From the NCBI GenBank assembly GCA_039707655.1, contig CM077671.1:300266509-300330508 (forward strand): 64,000 nt of DNA. The letters run 5' to 3'. This document shows, in pieces, positions 11,972-22,104 of the stretch (position 1 is the stretch's first letter; each line of letters opens with the position of its first letter). The translations under genes were made by a program, and so were the position numbers. A model generated the notes under the pieces. The model worked only from the letters and a program-made list of their open reading frames with translations. It did not search any database and was not told the origin of the DNA. This DNA is from Elymus sibiricus. Lineage: Eukaryota > Streptophyta > Magnoliopsida > Poales > Poaceae.

Positions 11972-12453
11972 CCTCTCAAGATTAAAATCTTTGTTTGGCA
12001 GCTGCTGCAAGATCGCCAGCCATTTGGGACGGAGGTGATCAAGAGGCATGGCCGTTGGGATGGAGTGTGCACTACGTGGTGTTCCGGATATTGGGACTCA
12101 CATCTTATTCCCATGCATCACAGTGTGGTTTCTTTGGGGCTTTGTTTGTGAGTCTCTGGAGCCCGACGGGGAGGCCCTGGACCTGGCTGGGTTCCTCCAA
12201 ACCCGTGGTAACCAAACCAGGAGGGGTAGATTTCTCTTTTGGCTTGTGTTCATGACGCTAGCCTGGACATGTGGACGATGAGTAACATAATGGTTATTGA
12301 GCAAGTTTTTTTAGGCGAGCCTCTGACTCTGCCTTCAATTCCTTGTGTTCTTGGAGTACTACCATACGCTTTCAAGGCAACGGATGGTGACCGACTTAAT
12401 TTAATGATGGACGCGATGACTATTGCGGCACTCCATTGCCTCAACACTCTTTT

Positions 12454-13077
12454 ACCGAAAAAGGCTTTTGCCCCGCTTTATATATAAAGCAACGATCGTC
12501 AACAACCCGGTACAAACGCAAGAGACCACAACACACGCACACACCCAATGCAAGATACATAGGCGCTGAGTGCAACAACATCACCTCTAGCACTACAAAT
12601 AGCAACCGGGAGCTTCCACCGTGAACATGCCACCGCGAAGAGATGAAGCCGCATATGACAAATCGTGGGCTCCAAGACGGCGCATTCTGGAAGGTTACGA
12701 CACCGGAGCGCCGCCACCGCCCGATCCGTGGATCAAAGTTTCCCCTGGAGCAACACGATGGGCAATGAGAGCCGCGACGACGCCTTCAAGAAGGGAACGA
12801 GCTTCGCCGCCGCCGGTCCGTCCGAAGATAGAATAGGTTTTCACCCCGGCCAACATTCACCGCCACCGAACGCCACACCCCAGCTACCACACCGCCCACA
12901 TGACCATGGCCACCCGGCAGCACCAAGCCATGGGCTCTGCCCATGAGCACCGCGCTCCCACCACCAGGTCCACCGGGCAGCACCAAGACACGGGCTCTGC
13001 CCATGAGCACTGCGCTCCCACCACCAGGGCCACCGCCCCGTCATCCAAGACCTTGACACCCCCTCATCCCCCTCCCC
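12454..13077 (-). mobile_element. 624-bp non-LTR retroposon inserted in the LINE 3' end
   Basis: Flanked by a perfect 15-bp duplication CCTCAACACTCTTTT (12439-12453 and 13078-13092). On the minus strand the 5' part is GC-rich and holds two 60-bp tandem copies (12909-13030). The 3' part ends in palindrome GCTTTATATATAAAGC (12475-12490), then GGGGCAAAAGCC and CTTTTTCGGT. The tail resembles that of the host LINE and of the element at 13952-15209, suggesting a non-autonomous or internally deleted LINE mobilised by shared machinery. No protein domain was recognised. Confidence 0.8.
12909..13030. repeat. Two tandem 60-bp units
   Basis: Two copies with period exactly 60, containing GGGCTCTGCCCATGAGCAC. 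They lie within the retroposon at 12454-13077. Confidence 0.9.
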
Positions 13078-13192
13078 CCTCAACACTCTTTTCCATGAGT
13101 TGTTGGCCACTTGGTGGTCTTTTCTTTTCTTTTATGCTTGTCATTTGGGCGTGTTTGGTGATTGCTTTATTTATAAAGCGAAACGAAAGCTA

Positions 13193-13490
13193 GAGTCCTT
13201 ACCTCCATCGATCGAAAGAGACAGAGAGAGCATATGCCAAACACACAAACTGCTATCCCGTACAAAATATGGGAGATGACTAAGACCACACTTGTACCAC
13301 TATATTTGCCTAAAAAGGGAATCTTGTATAAGTACTTTCGAATCTGGACCCACTATATATATGCATGTGCTTCTCTTAGGCACGCTAGGAAAATATCGTC
13401 CATGGCTTTATAATCGCATGCTATCCAAGCGTACGGCGCGGGTATGTGCTTCCATGACCACATTCGTTGTTCGTCGATAAAGATCTTCGT
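13193..13490. other. Flank between the LINE and the STP pseudogene
   Basis: No gene or repeat was recognised. It would contain the 3' untranslated region and polyadenylation site of the transporter on the minus strand. A short TATATATATGCATGTGC stretch is present near 13353. Confidence 0.4.
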
Positions 13491-13951
13491 TCACTTGTAA
13501 ATGCTGCAATCAGCTGCAAGAGCGCTATCCCGACGGCCGTCACCGGGTCCCCAGCCGTCCTCGAGCGGCATCGTCGGCATTGCCGGCATGATGTTCTTCC
13601 AGAACCTATGCTTGCTCCATAGCAGCACCATCTCCTCGGTGGGCACACCCTTGGTCTCCGGCAGGAAAACATAGACGAAGGCGGTCATGACGGCGATCCA
13701 GCCGACGAAGAAGATGAAGATGGCGTACTTGAAGACGCAGAGCAATGACAAGAACGCCTGCGCGATGACGAAGGTGAAGAAGAGGTTGACGGCCACCGTG
13801 ATGCTCTGCCCCGCCGACCGCGTCTCCAGCGGAAATATCTCGCTCGGCACTGTCCACCCCAGCGGACCCCACGACCACCCCAAACGCGAGCATGAAGAGG
13901 CAGATCACGAACACCACCGCGGTCGAGCAGCCTCGCGATAGATGCTTGTCT

Positions 13952-15209
13952 CATGTCGGGGGTAAGCTAATTGGTTGACAAACCCCCCAGCGAACCCCCC
14001 TCTCGCGCGTCCGTCGCCCCCCGCGGCGGCGGCACGCAGCCCTACCCGCCCCCGTCTAGCCCCCCCTCCCACCCCTCTCCCTCATCGCCGCTGCTGGCAG
14101 GGGCTGCTGGGCGAAGCCCGGGTGGCGCCGGCGGCAGCGGCTGGTCTTTCCCCGCGTCGGCTTGGTGGAGGCGGGGCTCTCCCTGGCTGGCGGCGGTGCT
14201 CATCGGGCGGCGGCGGCCCGGCTCCGGCTGGGTGGTGGCGGTACGACGGCGTGGCGCGCGGGCCTGCGGTGGCGGCGTGCAGCAGTGATGGCCGGCCAGG
14301 CCCCTCGGCCCAGATCTGGCCCCGTAGGGCCCCATCTGGGTTCGGGCGGGCCGGCCTGACCTGCGGTCGTTCTGCAGATGGAGGTGATGGTGCGGATCCA
14401 GGGGTAGGCGGCGACGACGGCCAGCCTGTTGCAGCGCGGTGGCGGACTTCACGGGCCCTATCTCGGCCCGACCGGACCCTTTTTGGACTGGTGTGCCCCG
14501 AGAGGGCTCTACGGGCCCGCTGGGCCCGGCCGGACCTGACAGGGACTGGTGTGCTCTGCGGCCGCGTCCGGTCGACGACTGTCTCCGGCGGTGGAGGTTG
14601 GTCCCTCCCGCCGGCCGCGGTACTGCTCACCCCGGGTCATTCCTCTCCTCTCCTTCAGCTTGCAGACCTCGTGGCCGCTACTTCGGTGAGACGACGATGG
14701 TGGCTTCGGGATTGTTTTGGCGCTTGTTGGTGGGCGGCTTGTCTGGTGGTGTCGAGGCTCGTCCTCACGGGGCTCCTGTGCTACTGGTCGTCTGGGGTTG
14801 TTGATGGGGTGTTTCGGGAGAAATCCTTGTCGGTTCGTCCGACTCCGACGCGGTGCCGCCTTCGGGTGGCATCTTTCCTTCCTGAAGGGTGTCGTGGCTA
14901 CCCTTGTTCACTTCCCTCTGTGCCGGGGGAAACCCTAGGACCAGTGCGCTGGTCCGGGCAGTAGCATGGCGTTTCTTCTTGAAGGTGCTGCCTGGTACTC
15001 GTCGATTCAGTGCTAGGAGAGTGGTGGTACTCTGTCGGTGAGGGCGCCCCAGTCGCGGGTCATCGTCGTTTAGTCTATCCGCCTATGTCTCCATTTTGTT
15101 TTGTTTTCTTTTCTTTGGGTGTATGTTTGCTGCCGCCCCAGCAATGCAAGTTGGTTTGTTGTACCGGATGTTTGCTATATCTATATAGCGGGGCTACGGC
15201 CTATTTCGA
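13952..15209 (+). mobile_element. 1,258-bp non-LTR retroposon in exon 3 of the transporter
   Basis: Flanked by a perfect 15-bp duplication GATAGATGCTTGTCT (13937-13951 and 15210-15224). The 5' 700 bases are very GC-rich. The 3' end has palindrome GCTATATCTATATAGC (15174-15189), then GGGGCTACGGCC and TATTTCGA. The tail layout matches the retroposon at 12454-13077. A 329-codon plus-strand frame (13975-14964) exists, but its composition is that of stop-poor GC-rich DNA and no domain is visible. It inserted antisense to the host gene. Confidence 0.85.
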
Positions 15210-16538
15210 GATAGATGCTTGTCTGAGCCGAATTTTACCCCCAGTATCGCCGCCACGATCACCTGACAAACGATCATCTGGATGCCGCCGCTGATGAGGA
15301 GCTTTCTCCTGCCGAGGCGGTCGACGGTGGCGATGGAAATGAGCGTCGAGAACAAGAGCACGGCGCCGGTGAGCATAGACGAGTAGAGGGACCAGCTGGC
15401 GCCGAAGCCCATGCTCTGGAACAGCACCGGCGCGTAGAACAGGATGGAGTTGATACCCGTCAGGATCTGAAACGCCGGCATGCACACGGCCATCACCAGC
15501 TGCGGGCGGTTGCGCCGCTCCAGGATGTTCCGGAACGGGTGCTTGATTGTGTTGGCCAGTTCACTCGCCTCTGTCATGTCTGTGAACTCGGCGTCGACGT
15601 CCGTGGTGCCGCGGATCAGCTCCAGCACGCGCCGGCCCTCCTCGACGTGCCCGCGCTCGATGAGGCTGTTCGGTGTCTCCGGCAGGAGCAGACCGCCCAC
15701 AGTCATCAGCAGCGCCGGCGCCGCCACGAGGCCGAGCGAGAGGCGCCACCCCCACGGCTTGATTTTCTGCGTGCCGTAGTTGATCATGTTCGCCGAGAAG
15801 ATGCCAAGCGTCGTCGCGAGCTGGAACATCATGTTCAGCCCGCCGCGGAGGTGCGCCGGCGCCATCTCCGACAGGTACAGCGGCACAGCCTACGATGACA
15901 CCAAGAATTTGTTCAGTGGCAATGCTACAAGCACATGCAATCGCACACTATCTCCGTATGTGTGAACTTACCCCACCTGATTGCCGAAACCGATGCCAAC
16001 GCCAAGCATGACGCGGCCGAGGATCAACGTCGTGAGGTTCGCAGCCGCCGCGTTAAGGGCTGCGCCGATGAGGAAGCTGATGCCGCCGCAGATAATGCTG
16101 GCGCGGCGACCATAGTTCCTTGTCACCGGCGCGGCTGCAAGTGTAGAGACTTGGCCGGAGAGGTAAAGGATGGAGGTGAAGGCGGAGAGGGCCTGGTTGT
16201 CGTACTTGCAGTAGTTGTTTAGGGTCACCAAGTTCTTTCGCCGGAACACCGCCGGGAAGAACCTCTCGAGGAACGGGTCCATGGTGTTCACTCCTGTTAC
16301 AATATGTGCAATAAGTGAGACAAGGAATGACATCAACGCATTTAAAAGGAACAAAAAAATGTTTTGTAGCCCAAATCATTTGTCTGATCCATCTCATAGG
16401 AGTGATAGCTGGGGTTTTCACGTTAGTGTATGCATGGAAATAACCTTATACACATTCTCTCTTTACACCATGTGTTGTCGTCCCTTGTCCTTGTGTCTAC
16501 AGCGCGTCTATGATGACTTATGCATGTACAAAACTTGT

Positions 16539-17060
16539 TGCGATGAAGACTATGTGACACAGGTTCTCCCTGTGTGTCAGGTGTTTGGCGACTTGCAGCA
16601 GCAGCCTTGGCAAGCGGGGGTGGCATCACAGGTGGACTGCATTCTTGGTGGTGCTCTTCGAGTACCGAGTCGCGATTTTGAGGGTGAAAACTCAAGGTCT
16701 GGCCTTCATTGGTTGTACCTGGCAATGGTCTTGCTGAAGGCATTGTTTTGGATTCTGGGACTTTCTCCAGGGTGAAAACCCAAGATCTTCTATCGGGCGA
16801 CGACAACGTTTGTGCATTGTTTCCTTCTTGAAGACGTTGCTTTCGGAGAATTTTTTTGTAGCCCAGGTGTTGTCTTCGGTGGTGGTTAGAGTGCTGTTGT
16901 TGCGAGTGGTTCATCATCGCGACGGGTCTTGTTTTCTTTTTCTCTCTTTTATTTTTTTTCTTGGCTGTGTGCATCCCTGATGTTTTTGAACATCTTGTTG
17001 ATGCAGAGGCTGGGTGTAATTGATATCTTCGCGATATTAATATATTCCCTTTATCGAAAA
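16539..17060 (+). mobile_element. 5'-truncated LINE fragment in transporter intron 1
   Basis: A perfect 15-bp duplication ATGTACAAAACTTGT flanks it (16524-16538 and 17061-17075). The 3' end reads GGCTGGGTGTAATTGATATC, then TTAATATATTCCCTTTATCG and a short A tail, a 3' end common to Triticeae LINEs. The 522-bp length reflects 5' truncation. It is antisense to the gene and leaves both splice sites untouched. Confidence 0.85.
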
Positions 17061-17657
17061 ATGTACAAAACTTGTGATGTCAATTGACATCACAATTATC
17101 TAGAACTCGCGCTTAAACATATAGCTAGATGTTCATGAAAATTTTCATACAATTATCAAGAGTTTGGGATGTATCCTGGAAAATGAAGAATTTGGGACTG
17201 AATTCAAAGATTGAGGTCTGGCACTGGCACTGTCACTGCAGCGTGTTACGTGATGCCCCTGCTAGTCGTCTAAAAGCATGAGTTGTGAATGTCTTCTGCT
17301 GCATGAAAACACTCTCCTTCCTCTCATAGATGTTTGCAGGTCTCCATATGTTTGCAGCTTTCGGCCTCTAAGCAAGGTTAGCCTCTTTGCCCACGGCACG
17401 GCAGAAAAGCAGCCACACTCGTACAACCGAACCCCAAGTGACTCAGCCGAGATTATAAAAAAGGATAGAACGACTTGATTGTTCATGCACCCAGCTATGG
17501 TGGGTGCGTACGTACCGGAGATACCGATGTCATAGCCGAAGATGGAACCCCCGATGGCGGCGACGATGCAGGCCATGGCGACGGCGAACGTCATGTGGCC
17601 CTTGTACTCCGCCGCCCTCTCCTTCTTCACTCCCAGCGGAGCCATGCTGCCAGCCAT

Positions 17658-18030
17658 ATCTCCTGCTCCTCTGCTCTCCTCTCCTGGAATTCAATTCAAG
17701 TCAAGCTCTCTCTCTCTCTCTACACATAGCATAATAAGTGAAGCGCGCGCTAGCTTTTGTAGCTCCACATAGGGGAGCGACGGCAGTGGCGGGGGCGAGT
17801 GACATCGCCATCACATCAGGTGTTTGCGACACGCACGACGCCGACATGGCCCCCTGGCCAGCTCGCGCCGATCGATCAGTGATGGCGCCATCGCGGCACT
17901 GAGCGGGAGCGTGTGCACGTGGCGCCGCTCTCTGCGCGCCTCGCATCGACGTACATTGCCACCCGGGTGTTTATGTTTTTTTCCTTTCGATAAATATAAG
18001 GAGCCCCACCGGGACCCACTTCTCATTACG
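17658..18030 (-). promoter_or_regulatory. Upstream region of the STP pseudogene
   Basis: About 370 bp between the start codon and the next retroposon. It holds a CT tract at 17706-17721 (GA on the gene strand, likely in the leader) and a TATA-like TATATTTA on the minus strand near 17989-17996. No other control element was recognised. Upstream sequence is displaced by the retroposon at 18031-18926. Confidence 0.35.
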
Positions 18031-18926
18031 AATTTTTTTTTTTTTTTGAGAAAGTACCTGCGTGTTCATTAAGCAAAGAAACAGCACAACACACTCACGC
18101 AGAACCTAGAAGAAACTAGGGGGAATAGGTGTCCCGACGCAACAGCACACAGGACCCCAGAAAGAAAGCAAATTACAACCAGGTCCTCAGGGTCCCATAC
18201 GCAGAACTCGCCGGCGTCCGTCGTCGCACTCCACCGCCGCCGAAGCAGCCGCCAGAGAACGAAGCTACAATCCACAGAAGCGCCATCGCTATAAAGCTTT
18301 TTGAGCCGAAGAACTTCCACGCCGCGAACGACTCGGCCTTTTCTCTGTGGCACGTCGGCCGGAGGTCTACCCCGCGCCTCTGGAATCCCCGGAACCAGCT
18401 CCTCCATCCGACGCCATCGGGGAGAGTCGCCAGATCCGGCCACCATCAACCTCAAGCCCAGCACCGGGAGGCACTGCCACCCCCCACACGCCGAAGCCGC
18501 AGGCCACCGAAGGGAACGGCCCGCGCCGGCCATCAAGCTCCTGTACACCGACCTCCACGGCTCCCCGAAAGCGTCGGAGCCAACGCCCTCGAAGCGGGGC
18601 AGAAGCGGGAGGACCAAAATCCCAAACGCAGTCGCCGCCACCACCAAAGCAACTGCGCCAAGGAACCAAAAGCTTCCAAATCCCTCGAGCAAGTCGAGCT
18701 GGGGCTGGATCTGAAGCCATCTTATTCCACGGGGGGACGCCGCCGCCACCGAGAAAACGACGCCCCCGGGAAACCTACTTCTACGCCTATCTACACGCCG
18801 GAGACAAAGCACCGGGGTTCCCCAACCCTCCCGCCGCCGAAGTGGCCGACGGAGGGGCGAGGAACCCGCGGGCTCGCCGGCGAGAGAAAGGAGAAGACGA
18901 TGGGACGCCCTGGTCGCCTCTCTCGA
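18031..18926 (-). mobile_element. 896-bp retroposon with poly(A) tail upstream of the STP pseudogene
   Basis: A 13-bp duplication ACTTCTCATTACG flanks it (18018-18030 and 18927-18939). The plus strand begins with AA and a T run (18033-18047), which is the poly(A) tail of a minus-strand copy. Upstream of the tail the minus strand reads TTTGCTTAATGAACACGCAGG, typical of Triticeae LINE ends. The body is GC-rich with long open frames on both strands, none with a recognised domain. It is a 5'-truncated LINE or a non-autonomous derivative. Confidence 0.8.
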
Positions 18927-18939
18927 ACTTCTCATTACG

Positions 18940-19090
18940 GAATTGAGTGGCTCGTACATCACAGATCACACACCATCCCACCAGTACTACAGGCCAAAAG
19001 AATTTCCCTCCATGTAGCGATCAGGGGCGGCAAGAACGCTAATAAAGCAAGACCAAAACAATGAGAGAAAACGGAAAGTGCATGAATTAG
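18940..19090. other. Unassigned intergenic sequence
   Basis: No gene or repeat was recognised between the retroposon and the MITE. Confidence 0.4.
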
Positions 19091-19252
19091 GATGCTGATT
19101 GGTTGCTGTCAACATTTGACATGCCAATTGTTGACAAGTCTGAAAAACCAAGTGTTTTTTTGTCAACCTCTAAAACATTGTCAACTTCGGCAACTTTTGA
19201 TTTTATCAAATGTTGCCTTGTCAAATATTAGAGTATCAAACCAATCAGCACC
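19091..19252. mobile_element. 162-bp MITE with GRTGCTGATTGG termini
   Basis: Left end GATGCTGATTGGTT; right end, as reverse complement, GGTGCTGATTGGTT. Inside, TTGACA-type stretches are repeated in both orientations (CAACATTTGACA and CTTGTCAAATATTAG). A TAG triplet flanks both ends (19088-19090 and 19253-19255), a possible 3-bp target duplication. The superfamily is unsure. Confidence 0.65.
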
Positions 19253-20248
19253 TAGTTGTTCCAGAGCCAGGGGTCGTTACACGCTATGATAAGCAGGGAA
19301 ACACCGTCACGCAGCACGTCTTAGGGTAGGGACAGAGTTCAGCGCACGGCCGCATCATCGACTTCCTCGACAAAAGATTTCAGCCATGCAATCGTACATT
19401 GCCAGTCTCCACTCTCCACGAGAGAAAAAAAAAATCCAGCCATGCAATCGTCGCCATTTTTCTAATATTCCAGCCATGCATTCACCCGAACATCTCATGT
19501 GCCGGCAAGGCCATTTTGGTGTCCCCTAGCACTTCTCGCCAAAAAGCCTTTGTAGCTCACCTTGAAGGAGTTTCCACCCGAAAGCCCAAGTATTGGCGTG
19601 AAAATAGAATAACATTTTGCAAAATAAATAAATAATAGAATAACATTAGTATGGTTGCTAGATTTAACACCTCGAACACACGATTTGTTGCCTTTTTTTA
19701 TATCCAAATGCTAAGTGACACACGTGTGGCACGAAACACTCCGGCCCTAACATTTTTTACAACTAAATTTGTCATCTGAAAAGAAAAAACAAACCCTTGA
19801 TACTTGACATCCGAAAAGAAAGTTGCCGTTCTCTCGTCACTGAACTTGACATTTGAAGTTATCATGTGTTCATGACACACGTGTGATATTTAATCAGGGT
19901 CCTTTCCAAATAGTCTTGGACATAGTAGCCCCTACCATGACTAGGAACTTTACGATATCTATCTGTAAAATTTGCCAAATAGCTGCTAGCTACAAAGATC
20001 AGCAAAACTGATAGGCTTCGTGTTAATCCCTGAGGAAACACAAGCTATCTTTCACACAGATTTAGCAAGGGGGCTGAAAGAATTGGTGTTCCAGAATTTA
20101 TATGACACCAAAAAATTCACGCAAGTCAGATTCCTTCCATACTTTTCTTTAAGTTATCTTATTCTTTGGTCGGGATATGATTCCATATCCACAGCAGCCA
20201 GTAGAGACATTGATTCTCAAGGGGTGCGTGAGAATCGACGGAAGTTTA
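19253..20248. other. Intergenic region with a possible MITE
   Basis: No gene was recognised. At about 19711-19890, two copies of TGACACACGTGTG bound a 180-bp AT-rich segment. The motif is nearly palindromic, so the two copies could be terminal inverted repeats of an old MITE, but no target duplication is clear. The remainder (19900-20248) has no recognisable feature. Confidence 0.35.
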
Positions 20249-20343
20249 TGGCATCTCCAACGTGGATCTTTAAAATAGATACACTATACGTCAGTGGATT
20301 GGTCCGGACTCATCCACGGATATGAATATGGGAGCCGGTCATT

Positions 20344-20617
20344 CAACCCTATCCAACATCGTCTGCTTTGACCGGTCTTCACCAATGTTGTCATCAACAG
20401 TGTCGCTCCTGCAGCAGCTACGACTACAAACGAAGAATATGTGCATCGTGATCGGTTTATGTTTATAATCATGGTTGATGTTACATGTGTGAGGCTACTG
20501 TACATGTTTTCATATTCCTCTAGTATGATAGTTTGTTGCATGCCAGTAATTGATTTTACTCATGATTTATATTCTGGAATTAATCATGAAATTGCTTAAT
20601 TCCTAATAATACAAAAA
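20344..20617 (+). repeat. Truncated 5' LTR of the Copia element
   Basis: About 270 bases align with the last part of the 3' LTR (32780-33038). Shared segments include CCGCTTTGACCGGTCTTCACC-like sequence and GTTACATGTGTGA. The first ~700 bases of the LTR are missing, so the element lost its 5' end together with some PIF-like flank. Confidence 0.75.
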
Positions 20618-20794
20618 CCTAATTGTCGGCTATTTTTTGTCTTAACTATGGTTGGATTCGTTGATGCACTGAGGCCGGATAAATTTACCGGTGTGCACTT
20701 TAGGAGGTGGCAGGTAAAGTCCTCGCACCGACTTACTGCTCTGAAAATTTCCGATGTTACAGTAGTAGAAAACAGGGCTTTGGTCCAGGCCAGA

Positions 20795-21053
20795 ATATTG
20801 CATTAGTCCCGGTCGTGTTACGAACCGGGACTAATGGGTGCATCAGTCCCGGTTCATGAGGCTAGGACGCCGGCCGGGCCTCGGCGGGCACCAGTCCCGG
20901 TTCGTCTGACCCCTTTAGTCCCGGTTCCAGACACGAACCAAGACTAAAGGTCCTCGCTCCTGGCGCAGCCCCTTTAGTCCCGGTTGGTGGCTGGAACCGG
21001 GACTAAAGGGCAGTCTTCTGTCCCGGTTCTAGCCACCAACCGGGACTAAAGAT
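20795..21053. repeat. Left subterminal repeats of the CACTA element
   Basis: Several copies of TTTAGTCCCGGTT and its reverse complement AACCGGGACTAAA in alternating orientation, able to form long hairpins (for example 20968-21053). Subterminal repeats of CACTA elements bind the TnpA-type protein; that role is family knowledge, not shown here. Confidence 0.9.
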
Positions 21054-21058
21054 ATGCC

Positions 21059-21067
21059 TATATATAT
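21059..21067 (+). promoter_or_regulatory. Candidate TATA box of the left CACTA unit
   Basis: ATATATATG-type TATA run directly inside the left subterminal repeats, upstream of the coiled-coil ORF. A similar TATATAA follows the internal repeat block at 26441. Confidence 0.4.
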
Positions 21068-21570
21068 GCTTGCCCCTGCCCGCTCACTCCTCTGTTTTTT
21101 GGCCGGCCGGCGTGTGGGAGGTGTGTGCTGCTCTGCTCTCACCTCCTATGCATACGAGGTGTTCGATGAAATGCCCGAGCCACGCTTAAGCTTTCTCCTC
21201 TCCAAGCTCGACCTCCAAGCTCCATTTTCCCCAAGATTTGTCTAGGTTTGGCGGTCTGTCCCGTCCCGCCCCCGTCCTCACCGTCGTCGATCGTCCGCGC
21301 CGATCTCGTCGCCGGCACCACCGTGGTGAGCCTCTTGTTCTTATCTTCTTTTAAAAAAAAATCTTACTTGTATGATTTACATAGATATTTATATAAATTT
21401 CTTACTTTTATTATTGTTTGTTATTATATAGTGCCATGGTTTTGGTATCCGCCCCCGTCGGCCCTCGTACGGTCTATGATTCGGATGTGGTATATTATCT
21501 TTTATAACTATTTGTTTCATTTAGTGTTTATGACAATTATGCCGACCAACGTGACATAGATGTTTTTATC

Positions 21571-21879
21571 TAGGAGGTATGTGAACCGGAAATTCCAACC
21601 GACCCTCTTGTCGAGAGGTTAAATTTAGTTGAAAAAGAAAACGAGTATTTGAAAGAAAAATTGAAAAGAATTGAGGAGGAGAAGATGAAATTGGAGTTGC
21701 ATGTTGCCGATGTCGTCGATGACCACAAGATCAAGATGGATGCAATGCGCTTGAAGATTAGAAAGATAAGAAAATATGCCATTGATAATGAGGCTTGGTA
21801 TCATTATGTTGTTGGATCAATTGTTACCTTAGTTGCGATTATGATCGCATTTGTTGTTGCATTTAAATGTTTTACATAG
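21571..21879 (+). CDS. CACTA ORF exon: coiled coil plus membrane segment
   Basis: An open exon preceded by a possible AG acceptor (CTAG at 21571-21574). The reading frame has a heptad-rich, charged segment (ENEYLKEKLKRIEEEKMKLEL, then DDHKIKMDAMRLKIRK), then a hydrophobic helix of about 20 residues (VVGSIVTLVAIMIAFVVAF) at its C-terminus. Exons like this occur next to the transposase gene in Triticeae CACTA elements. Its function is unknown; the predicted topology is a coiled coil anchored by a C-terminal membrane segment. Upstream coding exons, probably around 21160-21250, could not be defined. Confidence 0.55.
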
Positions 21880-22104
21880 TTGTATATTAGTTTCAATTTA
21901 TGTTTTAATTAGATGCTCTAGAGAGCTGTATGTTGTTCTATGAGAACTATGTATGAACTTTATGTATTTATTTTTTCAGTAATAACATTTGATCACTACT
22001 GTACTTTGGTTTTAATGTGATGATGAACTTGTATTAATTTGGTCACTTCTCTATTCATGATGTTCTGTAATGGTTTTTGATACACTTAATTATATAATGC
22101 ACGC

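Larger units (their letters stand above)
9050..12440 (+). pseudogene. LINE ORF2 pseudogene: RT C-terminal half and zf-RVT
   Basis: Fragments in order are: the RT catalytic YADD-type motif in the QYADDT box; LKINFDKSEAIVFG (9158-9200), the conserved segment after the active site; the LGIP segment; a QAKY-type connection near 9820; then, after the solo LTR, IKIFVWQLL and a C-terminal FLFWLVF segment near 12230. The N-terminal endonuclease and most of the RT fingers are absent. Frames shift repeatedly. In a live element ORF2 supplies endonuclease and RT for target-primed reverse transcription; this copy cannot. Confidence 0.75.
9038..13192 (+). mobile_element. 5'-truncated LINE (L1-type), split by a solo LTR and a small retroposon
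   Basis: Plus-strand non-LTR retrotransposon. It begins inside the reverse transcriptase (QYADDT motif at 9062-9079) and continues through the thumb region (FPIAYLGIPLSDSQ near 9396) to a zinc-binding RVT domain after 11977 (IKIFVWQLL). It ends in a 3' tail with the palindrome GCTTTATTTATAAAGC at 13164-13179. It is interrupted by solo LTR 2 (CCTCT duplication) and by a 624-bp retroposon (15-bp duplication). Many stops and frame changes show it is dead. Confidence 0.8.
13491..17657 (-). pseudogene. Monosaccharide/H+ symporter (STP/MST family) pseudogene
   Basis: Major-facilitator sugar transporter, which in plants imports hexoses with protons across the plasma membrane. Exon 1 is 17657-17516, exon 2 16293-15977, exon 3 15889-13491, with GT-AG introns whose phases agree. 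Family signatures are visible: FGYDIGISG in the first helix, NYGRRASI after helix 2, PETPNSLIERG in the central loop, [29 protein letters not shown], and PETKGVP near the C-terminus. Without its lesions the product would be about 527 residues, normal for STPs. Two lesions break it: a 1,258-bp retroposon in exon 3 (13952-15209, around residue 380), and an extra G in a four-base G run (13878-13881) that shifts the frame just before the WSWGP motif. Intron 1 carries a LINE fragment. I cannot name the orthologue. Confidence 0.88.

Noticed and set aside
13975..14964. A 329-codon plus-strand open frame, seemingly a large protein gene
   Set aside because: It lies inside a GC-rich retroposon bounded by a target duplication, has low-complexity P/R/A/G composition, and overlapping frames on the other strand are equally open.
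18069..19064. Long open frames on both strands (297 and 311 codons)
   Set aside because: They overlap each other, lie mainly in a GC-rich retroposon, cross its boundary and duplication, and show no domain.
19711..19890. G-box pair (CACGTG within ACACGTGT) as a promoter element
   Set aside because: No gene starts nearby on either strand; more likely the ends of an old MITE.
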